A DNA stretch of 64,000 bases from WHSW01 sp963781265. Lineage in GTDB: Bacteria > Actinomycetota > Thermoleophilia > Solirubrobacterales > 70-9. Position numbers and translations under genes: made by a program. Numbering within the stretch: position 1 is the first letter of the stretch; the number at the start of each line of letters is the position of its first letter. The stretch is from NCBI GenBank assembly GCA_963781265.1, contig CAWAFH010000003.1:248001-312000 (forward strand). Reading direction: 5' to 3'. The notes beneath the pieces are model-generated. The model worked only from the letters and a program-made list of their open reading frames with translations, was not told the origin of the DNA and searched no databases. Below, piece after piece: positions 49,962 through 57,672 of the stretch.

Positions 49962-51124
49962 GATGCGGACGGCGGCACCATCGCGTTGATCCCGGTCGCG
50001 TCACGGCCGATGATCAGCTTCTGGATCTGCGAGGTGCCCTCGTAGAGCGTCGTGACGCGGGCGTCGCGCAGGTAGCGCTCGACCGGGTAGTCGTCGACGT
50101 AGCCGGAGCCGCCGTGGACCTGGATCGCGAGGTTGGCCGCCTCGACCGCGGACTCGGTCGCGTACAGCTTCGCCACCGAGGTCTCGATCGTCGACGGCTT
50201 GCCCGCGTCCTTGAGCACCCCGGCGCGGCGAACCAGCATCCGGGCGGCGTCGCGGCGGACGATCATGTCGGCGATCATCTCCTGCACGAGCTGGAAGCTC
50301 GCGAGCGGGACGTCGAACTGGCGGCGCTCCTTCGAGTAGGCGACCGACGCCTGCACGCAGCCCTCGATGATCCCGACGCAGCCCGCGGCGACCGAGTAGC
50401 GCCCGGAATCGAGCGCCGACATCGCGACCTTGAAGCCCTCGCCGACCTCGCCCATCAGCGCGTCGTCGCCGACCTCGACGCCGTCGAGCGAGATCTCGGC
50501 GGTGTCGGAGGCCCGGAGGCCGAGCTTGCCGTGGATCTCCTGGGTCGAGAAGCCGTCGGAGTCGGTCGGGACCAGGAAGCAGGCGAGTCCCTTGTGCCTC
50601 TTCTCGGGGTCGGTCTGGGCGAAGATCAGCGCGACCTCGGCGACGTTGCCGAGCGAGATCCACATCTTGCCGCCGGTGATCCGCCAGCCGCCGTCGATCT
50701 TCTCCGCCCTCGTGCGCAGGTTGGCCGCGTCGGAGCCGGTGTCGGGCTCGGTGAGCCCGAAGCAGCCGAACGCCTCGCCGGCGGTCAGCCTCGGCAGCCA
50801 GCGCTGCTTCTGATCCTCCGAGCCCCAGCGCTCGATCGAGCCGCAGACGAGCGAGGTCTGGACGCTGACGACGGTCCGCATCGCGGAGTCGCCGCGGCCG
50901 ACCTCCTCGACGATCAGCCCGTAGCCGGCGAAGTCGAGCCCGCGGCCGCCGTACTCCTCGGCGACCGGCGCGCCGAGGTAGCCCATCTCGCCGAGCCGGC
51001 GCGCGAGCTCGATGTCGAACTTCTCGGCGCGATCGGAATCGCGCGCCTTCGGGATCACCTCGTTGTCGACGAAGTCGCGAGCCGTCTCCTGGATCAGCCG
51101 CTGCTCGTCGCTCAGCTCGATCAC
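49958..51124 (-). CDS. Acyl-CoA dehydrogenase
   Basis: 388 residues, full length. CFGLTEPDTGSDAANLRT and KMWISLGNVAEVALIFA form the FAD/substrate region, and the C-terminal QVHGGSGYVDDYPVERYLRDARVTTLYEGTSQI holds the FAD-binding and catalytic-Glu (YEGTS) segment of the short/medium-chain family. First oxidative step of the cluster; it needs an electron-transfer flavoprotein, not encoded here. Confidence 0.95.
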   Translation of the reverse strand: MIELSDEQRLIQETARDFVDNEVIPKARDSDRAEKFDIELARRLGEMGYLGAPVAEEYGGRGLDFAGYGLIVEEVGRGDSAMRTVVSVQTSLVCGSIERWGSEDQKQRWLPRLTAGEAFGCFGLTEPDTGSDAANLRTRAEKIDGGWRITGGKMWISLGNVAEVALIFAQTDPEKRHKGLACFLVPTDSDGFSTQEIHGKLGLRASDTAEISLDGVEVGDDALMGEVGEGFKVAMSALDSGRYSVAAGCVGIIEGCVQASVAYSKERRQFDVPLASFQLVQEMIADMIVRRDAARMLVRRAGVLKDAGKPSTIETSVAKLYATESAVEAANLAIQVHGGSGYVDDYPVERYLRDARVTTLYEGTSQIQKLIIGRDATGINAMVPPSAS

Positions 51125-51915
51125 CGCACCGCCTCCGCGCCGAGCTCGGCGGCGACCGCACGCATCAGCGCGTCCTGCGCATCGGTGGCGCGAGGCCCCG
51201 GCTCGAAGCTGACCGAGTCGATCCTCGAGACGGGCTGGACCTCGCGGACGGTGGACGCCAGGAACGCCTCGGAGGCGCCCAGCAGGTCCGCGATCGGGAA
51301 CTCGCCGGCGGTCACGTGGAGCGCCTCCATCACCGCGCTGCGGGTGATCGAGTCGAGGATGCCGACGTGCAGCGCCGGAGTGCGCAGCTCATCGCCGGAG
51401 ACCCAGAAGATCGTCGACGTCGGGGCCTCGAGCACCATCCCGTCGGGCCGCAACAGCAAGGCCTCGTCGGCGCCGCCGCCCTTGGCGATCCGGGTTGCCT
51501 GCATGTTCGCGGCGTACGAGAGCGATTTGACCCCGTTGAGGATCAGCGTGGTCGCGTAGCCGACCGTGGCCAGGCTGACGGTCTCGGTGTGGTCGACGAG
51601 CGGCTCGAGCAGGGCGATCCGGCGACCGCCCCTCGTGACGATCAGGCGCAGCTGCGCGTCGACGGGGCCCGCGGCCTCGAGCAGCGCGTCGATCTCGGGC
51701 TCGAGCTCGGAGCGCTGGGCCGGCAGGGAGATCGCCGCCGCCGAGCGCTCGAGCCGGTCGAGGTGCGGGACGAGGGCGTAGGGCCGCCCGCCGTAGAGGC
51801 GGATCACCTCGAACACCCCGTCGCCGCGATACAGGCCGTCGTCCTTGACGGGGATCGTCGCATCGGCGGTCGGCGAGATCACGCCGTCGACGGATGCGAG
51901 TTCGCTCACGGGCAC
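51121..51915 (-). CDS. Class IV PLP-dependent aminotransferase or lyase
   Basis: 264 residues. DDGLYRGDGVFEVIRLYGG is the class IV N-terminal signature, with the PLP Lys in NGVKSLSYAANMQATRIAKG. LLRPDGMVLEAPTSTIFWV and GILDSITRSAV form the phosphate-binding part. It could be a branched-chain or D-amino-acid transaminase, or 4-amino-4-deoxychorismate lyase; the sequence alone does not settle it. It overlaps the ACAD gene by 4 bp. AGGCTA (51923-51928) gives TAGCCT 7 nt before GTG 51915. Confidence 0.83.
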   Translation of the reverse strand: MPVSELASVDGVISPTADATIPVKDDGLYRGDGVFEVIRLYGGRPYALVPHLDRLERSAAAISLPAQRSELEPEIDALLEAAGPVDAQLRLIVTRGGRRIALLEPLVDHTETVSLATVGYATTLILNGVKSLSYAANMQATRIAKGGGADEALLLRPDGMVLEAPTSTIFWVSGDELRTPALHVGILDSITRSAVMEALHVTAGEFPIADLLGASEAFLASTVREVQPVSRIDSVSFEPGPRATDAQDALMRAVAAELGAEAVR

Positions 51916-52009
51916 GGGGCCGAGGCTATCCGAGCGGCCGCGCGGGCGTAAGTTGAGGCTCCTTCGACGTATGCGTGACCAATCCGCCCCGGCGCGCGGC
52001 GACCCGGTC

Positions 52010-53227
52010 TCAGGTTCGCGACGCCGAGGGGTTCTCGATCACCGTCGCAACGCCCTGGCCGACGCCGACGCAGAGCGCGGCCACGCCGTAGCGAGCGCCG
52101 CGCCGGCGCAGCTCCCAGGCGAGCGCGGTCAGCAGCCGCGCCCCCGAACAGCCGAGCGGGTGGCCGAGCGCGATCGCGCCGCCGTTCACGTTCAGCCTCT
52201 CCTCGTCGATCCCCAGCTCGCGCGCGCAGGCGAGCACCTGGGCGGCAAACGCCTCGTTGATCTCGATCAGGTCGACCTCGCCGAGCTCGAGGCCGGCGAC
52301 CGCGAGCGCCTTGGTGATCGCCGGAATCGGCCCGATGCCCATGTAGGCCGGGTCGACGCCGGCAACTCCGGTGGCGACGATCCGGGCCAGCGGCTCGGCG
52401 TCGAGCTCGGCCGCCTTGCGCTCGTTCGCCATCACCAGGCAGGCGGCGCCGTCGTTCAGGGTCGAGGCATTGCCGGCGGTGACGGTGCCGCCCTCGCGGA
52501 AGGCGGGCCGCAGGGCGCCGAGCTTGTCGATCGTCGTGTCCGCGCGCGGGCCCTCGTCGGCGGTGACGGCGACGGTCTCGCCGCGCTTGGCGCCCGGAGC
52601 GTCGATCGCGATCAGCTGCTCGGCGAAGTGGCCGGCCTCGGCGGCGGCGACGGCCCGCTGATGGCTGCGCAGGGCGAAGGCGTCCTGGTCGGCGCGCGTG
52701 ACGCCGTAGCGCTCGGCGACGTTCTCGGCCGTCTCGCCCATCGCCTCGGTCGAGTAGCGGGCCGCCATCGCCGGGTTGATCAGCCTCCACCCGAGCGCCG
52801 TGTCGTGCAGCGTCTGCGCTCCCCGGGCGAGCCCCATCTCAGGCTTGGCCATCACCCAGGGCGCCCGGCTCATCGACTCCGAGCCGCCGGCGATGAACAG
52901 GTCGGCCTCCCCGAGCCGCAGCGCGCGCGACGCCTGGTTGGCGGCCTCCAGGCCGGAGGCGCAGAGCCGGTTCACCGTCACTCCCGGGACCTCGACCGGG
53001 AGCCCGGCGAGCAGCGACGCCATCCGTGCGACGTCGCGGTTGTCCTCGCCGGACTGGTTGGCGGCGCCCCAGTAGACGTCGGCGACCTCGGCGGGATCGA
53101 TGCCGCTGCGCTCGACCGCGGCCGCGATCACCGCGGCCGCGAGGTCGTCGGGACGCACCCCGGCCAGCGCGCCGCGGTAGCGTCCCATCGGGGTCCGGAC
53201 GGCGTCGATGATCAGCGCTTCGGGCAA
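52010..53227 (-). CDS. Acetyl-CoA acetyltransferase (thiolase)
   Basis: 405 residues. The acyl-accepting Cys is in VNRLCASGLEAANQA, the active-site GGAIALGHPLGCSGAR and the second catalytic Cys in ALCVGVGQG are present. It is a degradative thiolase that completes the beta-oxidation set at 47.8-51.1 kb, though it has its own transcription start: 94 bp separate it from the aminotransferase gene. Confidence 0.95.
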   Translation of the reverse strand: MPEALIIDAVRTPMGRYRGALAGVRPDDLAAAVIAAAVERSGIDPAEVADVYWGAANQSGEDNRDVARMASLLAGLPVEVPGVTVNRLCASGLEAANQASRALRLGEADLFIAGGSESMSRAPWVMAKPEMGLARGAQTLHDTALGWRLINPAMAARYSTEAMGETAENVAERYGVTRADQDAFALRSHQRAVAAAEAGHFAEQLIAIDAPGAKRGETVAVTADEGPRADTTIDKLGALRPAFREGGTVTAGNASTLNDGAACLVMANERKAAELDAEPLARIVATGVAGVDPAYMGIGPIPAITKALAVAGLELGEVDLIEINEAFAAQVLACARELGIDEERLNVNGGAIALGHPLGCSGARLLTALAWELRRRGARYGVAALCVGVGQGVATVIENPSASRT

Positions 53228-53266
53228 CGGAGCGCGATGATTTCAGGTCCGGTCTATGGTGGGCGG

Positions 53267-53590
53267 GTGGATTTCGTCCTCCTGTCGCTGGGCATGGTCG
53301 CGTTCATCGCGATCTGCCTGGTCCTGATCGCCCGCGCGTACCCCGGCAGCGGCGCCGACCTGGTCGACTGGAAGCCGACGCGTTCGCACGAGCTCGAGGC
53401 GCAACTCGAGATCGACGACGTCCAGCAGATGCTCGAGGCTCAGAACGAGTATCGGCGCCGGCGCGGCGCCCCCGACCTGACCGAGGACGACGCGAACGCG
53501 ATGGCGCGCGAGGACGAGGCGGTCCGCGAGCGCGCCCGGCGCGACATCGACGGCAAGCTCGGCGAGCTCGAGGACGAGTACGGCGTCTGA
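53267..53590 (+). CDS. Single-helix membrane protein with coiled-coil tail
   Basis: 107 residues: one N-terminal helix (FVLLSLGMVAFIAICLVLIA), then a highly charged helical region (DDVQQMLEAQNEYRRRRG and EDEAVRERARRDIDGKLGELEDEYG) likely to form a coiled coil in the cytoplasm. No family recognised. TATGGT at 53255-53260 lies 6 nt before GTG 53267, which fixes this start although the frame is open far upstream. Confidence 0.65.
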   Translation: MDFVLLSLGMVAFIAICLVLIARAYPGSGADLVDWKPTRSHELEAQLEIDDVQQMLEAQNEYRRRRGAPDLTEDDANAMAREDEAVRERARRDIDGKLGELEDEYGV

Positions 53591-53611
53591 GCCGATGGGC
53601 TTCGGGGCTGA

Positions 53612-54100
53612 GTGGCTCGGGCGCTGATCGTCGGCTGCGGGTGCCGCGGGCGCGAGCTCGGCCGCGCGCTCCAGGCGGAGGACTGGGTGGTGCGCGGGAC
53701 GAGCCGCACGGCGGCCGGGGTCGAGCGAATCGAGGCCGCCGGGATCGAGGGCGTCGCGGCGGATCCCGACCGGATCGCGACGGTGCTCGACGCGATCGAG
53801 GGAGTCGCGCTGATCTACTGGCTGCTCGGCAACGCGGAGGGCAGCTCCGAGCAGCTCGCGGCGCTGCACGGCCCGCGGCTCGAGCGGTTGCTGGAGGAGA
53901 TCGTCGACACGCCGGTGAGGGGGTTCGTGTACGAGATCGCTCCCGACCTGAAGCTCGCCCACGCCGAGTCGGCGTTCACGATCCTGCGCGAGGCCGGCGA
54001 GCGGTGGCGGATCCCGTTCGAGGCCGTCGACGGCGATCCGGGCAACCTCGAGCTGTGGCTGGAGGGCATGCTCGGCGCCGCCCACGAACTGGTCGGCTGA
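53612..54100 (+). CDS. Small Rossmann-fold protein
   Basis: 162 residues. It begins ARALIVGCGCRGRELGRAL, a dinucleotide-binding loop (GxGxxG), followed by a second strand GTSRTAAG, whose Ser/Arg suggest NADP. It looks like an atypical short SDR or NAD-epimerase fragment; no YxxxK is seen, so catalysis of the classical type is doubtful. GTG 53612 lies 21 nt after the previous stop. Confidence 0.65.
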   Translation: MARALIVGCGCRGRELGRALQAEDWVVRGTSRTAAGVERIEAAGIEGVAADPDRIATVLDAIEGVALIYWLLGNAEGSSEQLAALHGPRLERLLEEIVDTPVRGFVYEIAPDLKLAHAESAFTILREAGERWRIPFEAVDGDPGNLELWLEGMLGAAHELVG

Positions 54101-54103
54101 TCG

Positions 54104-54265
54104 CTACTGCAGCGGGGCCGGCGGGCGGTGGTTGCCGGTCCACGGGGCCTGATCGGCGACCTTGGACGGCGGCTGGTCGAGGTCGTCGGCCTTCGGGCCG
54201 ACCGACGGGGCGGCGGTTTCGCTGATCCCGACGCTCTCGTCGGAGTCGCGCTTCGAGTCGTCCAT
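54104..54265 (-). CDS. Short hydrophilic protein (53 aa)
   Basis: ATG 54265 to TAG 54104. It reads MDDSKRDSDESVGISETAAP and ends NHRPPAPLQ; acidic, Pro-rich and predicted disordered. Almost every third codon base is G or C, as in genuine genes here. TATCGT lies 8 nt before the ATG. It converges on the Rossmann-fold gene. No family recognised. Confidence 0.5.
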   Translation of the reverse strand: MDDSKRDSDESVGISETAAPSVGPKADDLDQPPSKVADQAPWTGNHRPPAPLQ

Positions 54266-54340
54266 CCGTTCCGACGATAAAGGTGCTCGGCGCTCGGCGC
54301 GCCGGTTGCCGAACGGCCTCGGGCGAATAGGTTTCAGGCG

Positions 54341-55123
54341 TTGCTCGCCGCTCGTTGCTCGCCGCTCGCCGCTCGGGTCGCCGCCGCCGCCATGGCGGTC
54401 GCCGTCGTCGCGGCGAGCGCGCCGGCTCGAGCCGAGGCGCCCGCGGCGCACTATCCGTGGGCGAAACGGATCGCGGCGGCGAAGCGGTTCGCCGACGGGC
54501 GCGCCGGACGGATCTCGTTCGCCGTCGTCGACGAGTCCGGGCGGATGCGCGGCTCGCACCCGGACCGCGTCCACAACTCCGCGAGCGTGGTCAAGGTCCT
54601 GTTCATGGTCACGCTGCTGCGCCAGAAGGGCGTCCGCGACGACGCGCTGACCAGCGGGGAGCGCCACCTGCTCGGGCCGATGATCAAGCGCTCCGACAAC
54701 GCCGCGGCGACGGCGGTCTACAACCGCGTCGGCGAGCGGGCGCTGTACCGGGTCGCCGCCGACGCGGGGCTCGACCACTTCAGCACCCAGCCGACGTGGG
54801 GCCTGACCACGATCACCGCCGGGAGTCAGGCGCGGTTCATGTACCGGCTCCAGAGCCTGATCCCGAAGCGCCATCGCGATTACGCGATGCACCTGCTCAC
54901 CCAGGTCGTGAGCTGGCAGCGCTGGGGGATCCCGCCGGTCGCGCCGCGCGGCTGGAAGCTGCACTTCAAGGGCGGCTGGTCGGGCGCGCCGAGCTGGCGG
55001 GTCAACCAGGTGATGATGTTGCGCCGTCCGCCGCGACGGCTGTCGGTCGCGATCCTGACCCGCGAGCAGCCCTCGATGACCTACGGCGAGCAGTCGATCG
55101 AGGGCGTCGCGAGCGGTTGCTGA
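54341..55123 (+). CDS. Class A beta-lactamase-like serine hydrolase, exported
   Basis: About 260 residues. The beta-lactamase/transpeptidase-like motifs are SVVK (nucleophilic Ser and Lys) at about residue 84, SDN at about 118, and the KGG triad in HFKGGWSGAPSW. The N-terminus is a signal peptide ending in APARAEA. TAGGTT at 54328-54333 lies 7 nt before TTG 54341, so the first 12 codons are the GCTCGCC heptamer repeat; an alternative ATG is at 54392. The C-terminus is probably frameshifted: the natural end (ERLLKGYNAVTR) is in the next frame after a missing G near 55108. Confidence 0.75.
   Translation: MLAARCSPLAARVAAAAMAVAVVAASAPARAEAPAAHYPWAKRIAAAKRFADGRAGRISFAVVDESGRMRGSHPDRVHNSASVVKVLFMVTLLRQKGVRDDALTSGERHLLGPMIKRSDNAAATAVYNRVGERALYRVAADAGLDHFSTQPTWGLTTITAGSQARFMYRLQSLIPKRHRDYAMHLLTQVVSWQRWGIPPVAPRGWKLHFKGGWSGAPSWRVNQVMMLRRPPRRLSVAILTREQPSMTYGEQSIEGVASGC
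54343..54377. repeat. GCTCGCC heptamer repeat in the 5' end of the serine-hydrolase gene
   Basis: Five tandem heptamers (units 1, 3 and 4 perfect; unit 2 GCTCGTT; unit 5 GCTCGGG), the same unit family as at 20043, 32135 and 42319. A second short run of GCTCGGC units precedes it near 54284-54297. Gain or loss of one unit changes the reading frame. Confidence 0.75.
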
Positions 55124-55222
55124 AGGGCTACAACGCGGTCACGCGGTGAGCTGTTCGGGACGCGGACCACCGGGAACAGCATCTACCGGGTCACCTACAA
55201 CTGGGACTTCAGCGGCCACTAG
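55124..55222 (+). pseudogene. Shifted C-terminal coding of the serine hydrolase
   Basis: Directly after the hydrolase stop, one frame gives LLKGYNAVTR and a TGA at 55147. One base further on, a frame with only G or C at third positions reads LFGTRTTGNSIYRVTYNWDF and ends SGH, stop at 55220-55222. This looks like the original tail of the hydrolase, broken by two single-base changes, or a small separate gene fragment. Confidence 0.4.
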
Positions 55223-55724
55223 GCCCGGCGAGCCGCGCGAGCAGCTCGCCGAGGATCCGCGCGGTCGCGCCCCAGATCAGGTGCTCGCCGACCAGGTAGG
55301 TCGGCGTGCGGATCGGGACGCCGCGGCGCACCAGCCGCCGCATCGCGAAGCTCTCGCGTAGTTCGTCGACGGTGAACGCCAGCACCGTCTCGACCTCGGC
55401 CGGGTTCGGCTCGAACTCGCGCAGGTCGCCGATCAGGCCGACGAACGGGTGCACCTTGTAACCGGTGACGAAGGTGCCGATCGGCGGCAGCGCGCCGACG
55501 ACCTCGACCGCGTCGGGAGCGAGCCCGATCTCCTCCTGGGCCTCGCGCAGCGCGGTCTCGAGCAGATCCTCACCGGGGTGGTCGCGCCGCCCGCCGGGAA
55601 ACGAGATCTCGCCGGCGTGGCGGCGCAGGTCGGCGCGACGTTCGGTGAACACGATCCCGGGGCGGTCGGGGTAGCCGAAGATCGGGGCCAGCACGGCGGC
55701 CTCGGTCCGCCCGTGGGCCTCCAT
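55209..55724 (-). CDS. NUDIX hydrolase (CoA pyrophosphatase-like)
   Basis: 171 residues. The Nudix box is G-x5-E-x7-REAQEEIG, starting at GGRRDHPGEDLLETALREAQ, preceded by RRHAGEISFPGG, the motif of the YeaB/NudL coenzyme A diphosphatase group. It likely hydrolyses CoA or acyl-CoA to phosphopantetheine and ADP. In-frame coding continues upstream of ATG 55724 (SSAEELRAALLSPAEAEA), so the true start may be a non-ATG codon just after the SDR stop. Confidence 0.85.
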   Translation of the reverse strand: MEAHGRTEAAVLAPIFGYPDRPGIVFTERRADLRRHAGEISFPGGRRDHPGEDLLETALREAQEEIGLAPDAVEVVGALPPIGTFVTGYKVHPFVGLIGDLREFEPNPAEVETVLAFTVDELRESFAMRRLVRRGVPIRTPTYLVGEHLIWGATARILGELLARLAGPSGR

Positions 55725-55777
55725 CGCCTCGGCCTCGGCGGGGGAGAGCAGGGCGGCGCGCAGTTCCTCGGCCGAGC

Positions 55778-56587
55778 TCAGATGATCACCTGCACGGTGC
55801 CGCCGTCCACCGACCAGGCCGCGCCGGCGACGTAGGAGGCGCGCTCGGAGCAGAGGAAGACGATCGCCGCCGCGACCTCGTCGATCTCGGCCAGGCGGCC
55901 GGCGGGCCGGGACGCGGAGGCGTCGGCGAGGGCGCGCTCGCGATCGTCGTGGCCGGAGTGCGCGGCGCTCTGGTCGAGCAGCCCGCCCTCGTCCATCCAG
56001 AGCTCGGACTTGGTGGCGCCGGGGCAGACCGCGTTGACGAGCACGCCCCGGCGGACGTAGCGGTCGGCCATCAGCCGCGAGAGCGACAGCTGCGCCGCCT
56101 TCGCCACCGAGTACTCGGCCATCCGCGCCGAGGGCCGCTTCGCGGCGCTCGACGAGACGTTGACGATCCGACCCCAGCCGCGGTCCGCCATCGCCGGGGC
56201 CACGGCGCGGATCAGCCTCAGCGGCGCCATCACGTTGAGCTCCCAGGCGGCGTACCAGTCAGCCTCCGGAACCTCGTCGAGGTCGCGGATCCGGGACGTG
56301 CCGGCGTTGTTGACCAGCACGTCGACCGCCCCCAACGCGTCCGCGCCGGCGGCGAGCAAGCGCTCGCCGGCGTCGGGCTCGGTCACGTCCAGCGCCAGCT
56401 CGGCAACCTCGGCGTCGCCGGACGCGGTCGCGCGGCACTCCGCGGCCGCCTCGGCGAGCCCCGCGCTCCCGCGCGCGACGAGCAACACCGAGGCGCCCTC
56501 GGCGGCCAGCATCCGCGCCGTCTCGAGCCCGATCCCGCGGCTCGCCCCGGTGATCGCGCAGGCGCGTCCGCTCAGCCCGAGGTCCAC
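55778..56587 (-). CDS. Short-chain dehydrogenase/reductase
   Basis: 269 residues, classical SDR. TGASRGIGLETARML binds the cofactor, LVNNAGTSR the NNAG motif, IVNVSSSAAK the catalytic Ser, and YSVAKAAQLSLS the YxxxK pair. CPGATKSELW follows and the protein ends VAGAAWSVDGGTVQVII. Substrate unknown. GTG 56587 lies 2 nt after the OsmC stop; the gene belongs to the cobO-osmC-SDR unit. Confidence 0.9.
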   Translation of the reverse strand: MDLGLSGRACAITGASRGIGLETARMLAAEGASVLLVARGSAGLAEAAAECRATASGDAEVAELALDVTEPDAGERLLAAGADALGAVDVLVNNAGTSRIRDLDEVPEADWYAAWELNVMAPLRLIRAVAPAMADRGWGRIVNVSSSAAKRPSARMAEYSVAKAAQLSLSRLMADRYVRRGVLVNAVCPGATKSELWMDEGGLLDQSAAHSGHDDRERALADASASRPAGRLAEIDEVAAAIVFLCSERASYVAGAAWSVDGGTVQVII

Positions 56588-56589
56588 GT

Positions 56590-56985
56590 TCAGACGCTCT
56601 CGATCCGGTCGTGGATCACGACCTCGTCGGTGAGCGCCCGGTGGACCGGGCACTTGCCCGCGATCACGAGCAGCCGGTCGCGCTGCTCGTCGCTGAGCGG
56701 CTCGGGGATCCGCAGCCAGACGGTGATCTCCTCGAACGCCAGGCCACGGCCCTGCTCGACCTCGACCTCGACCTCGACCGCGCCGAGCTCCCAGCCCTTA
56801 CGCGCCGCGTACATCTCACAGGTGATCGCGGTGCAGGCGGCGAGCCCGGCCGCGGCGGCGCGGGTCGGGCTCGTGCCGAGCCCGTTGCCGCCGACCTCGA
56901 CCGGCTCGTCGATCACGATCGTGTGGCCCGTGTCGGTCTCGACCTCGTGCGTGTAGCCGTCGCGGCGGCGGGCGACGACGCGCAC
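56590..56985 (-). CDS. OsmC/Ohr-family protein
   Basis: 131 residues. Both peroxidatic cysteines are present, in GLAACTAITCEM and GKCPVHRAL, with EPVEVGGNGLGTSPTRAAAAG in front. It probably reduces organic hydroperoxides through a thiol mechanism. GTG 56985 follows the adenosyltransferase stop by one base. Confidence 0.87.
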   Translation of the reverse strand: MRVVARRRDGYTHEVETDTGHTIVIDEPVEVGGNGLGTSPTRAAAAGLAACTAITCEMYAARKGWELGAVEVEVEVEQGRGLAFEEITVWLRIPEPLSDEQRDRLLVIAGKCPVHRALTDEVVIHDRIESV

Positions 56986-56986
56986 G

Positions 56987-57565
56987 TCAGGCCTTCGGCC
57001 GGTCGCGCTCGCGGCCGGCGAACAGCTCCGGGTCGGCGACGTCGGTGAATCGGGCAAGCGCATAGGCGGCGTCGGAGGCGCGATTGAGGAAGGTGAGCAG
57101 GTCGCCGGAGAGGACGCCAACGCCGCCGTCGAGCGCCACCGCGCGGCGCTCGGCGCGGCGCAGGATCGCGCGAGCGAGGTCGAGCTGCGCGGAGAGCTGG
57201 GTGCCGCCCGGGATCACGAACTTCGGCGGGAGCTCGACGCGGCCCATGTAGCGGTCGATCAGCTCCTCGAGCTCGGCCGCCATCTCCGGGGTGACGCGGC
57301 TGACCCCGTCGACGAGCCGCTCGGCCGCCTCGGGCGCGGTCGCCAGCTCGGCCCCGGCGATGAACAGGTCGTCCTGGAGGCGGAGCACGTCGGCGGCGAC
57401 CTCGGCGTCGCCCGGGCCGCAGAGCGAGCGGGCGACGCCGAGCGCCGAGGCTGCCTCGTCGAGGGCGCCGTAGGCCTCGGTGCGCGGGTCCGACTTGGCC
57501 ACCCGGCCGCCGTACCAGAGCGAGGTGGTCCCGTCGTCGCCCTTCTTGGTGTAGATGCGAGTCAT
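56987..57565 (-). CDS. pduO: PduO-type cob(I)alamin adenosyltransferase
   Basis: 192 residues. YTKKGDDGTTSLWYGG is the ATP-binding N-terminus and VIPGGTQLSAQLDLARAILRRAERR the conserved C-terminal Arg-rich helix. It attaches the adenosyl group to cobalamin. No cobalamin-synthesis genes and no B12 riboswitch are seen in the window, so it may serve salvage. TAACGT lies 9 nt before the ATG. Confidence 0.93.
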   Translation of the reverse strand: MTRIYTKKGDDGTTSLWYGGRVAKSDPRTEAYGALDEAASALGVARSLCGPGDAEVAADVLRLQDDLFIAGAELATAPEAAERLVDGVSRVTPEMAAELEELIDRYMGRVELPPKFVIPGGTQLSAQLDLARAILRRAERRAVALDGGVGVLSGDLLTFLNRASDAAYALARFTDVADPELFAGRERDRPKA

Positions 57566-57600
57566 CCGCCCACGACGTTATCGCCCCGCCCTCGCGCGCC

Positions 57601-57647
57601 GAGTTTCATCCTGACCACCTCCACGGTGGTTCAGATGAATCTCGGCG
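57601..57647. repeat. Dispersed 47-bp palindromic element, copy 2
   Basis: Near-identical to 5531-5577: the ends GAGTTTCATC and GATGAATCTCGGCG and the centre CCTCCACGGTGGTT are the same, while the arms differ. It lies between two genes on the minus strand (DUF1015 upstream, adenosyltransferase downstream). With the flanking CGCCGAG/CTCGGCG the stem is longer in this copy. Confidence 0.7.
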
Positions 57648-57672
57648 GGGTCTCGGCGGCGTGTCGGCGGAG

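Noticed and set aside
53090..53230. Extending the coiled-coil gene upstream into the thiolase region
   Set aside because: That part is antisense to the thiolase gene; TATGGT 6 nt before GTG 53267 marks the real start.
57566..57672. Cobalamin riboswitch near the adenosyltransferase gene
   Set aside because: No B12-box-like sequence; the gap is filled mainly by the dispersed palindrome.
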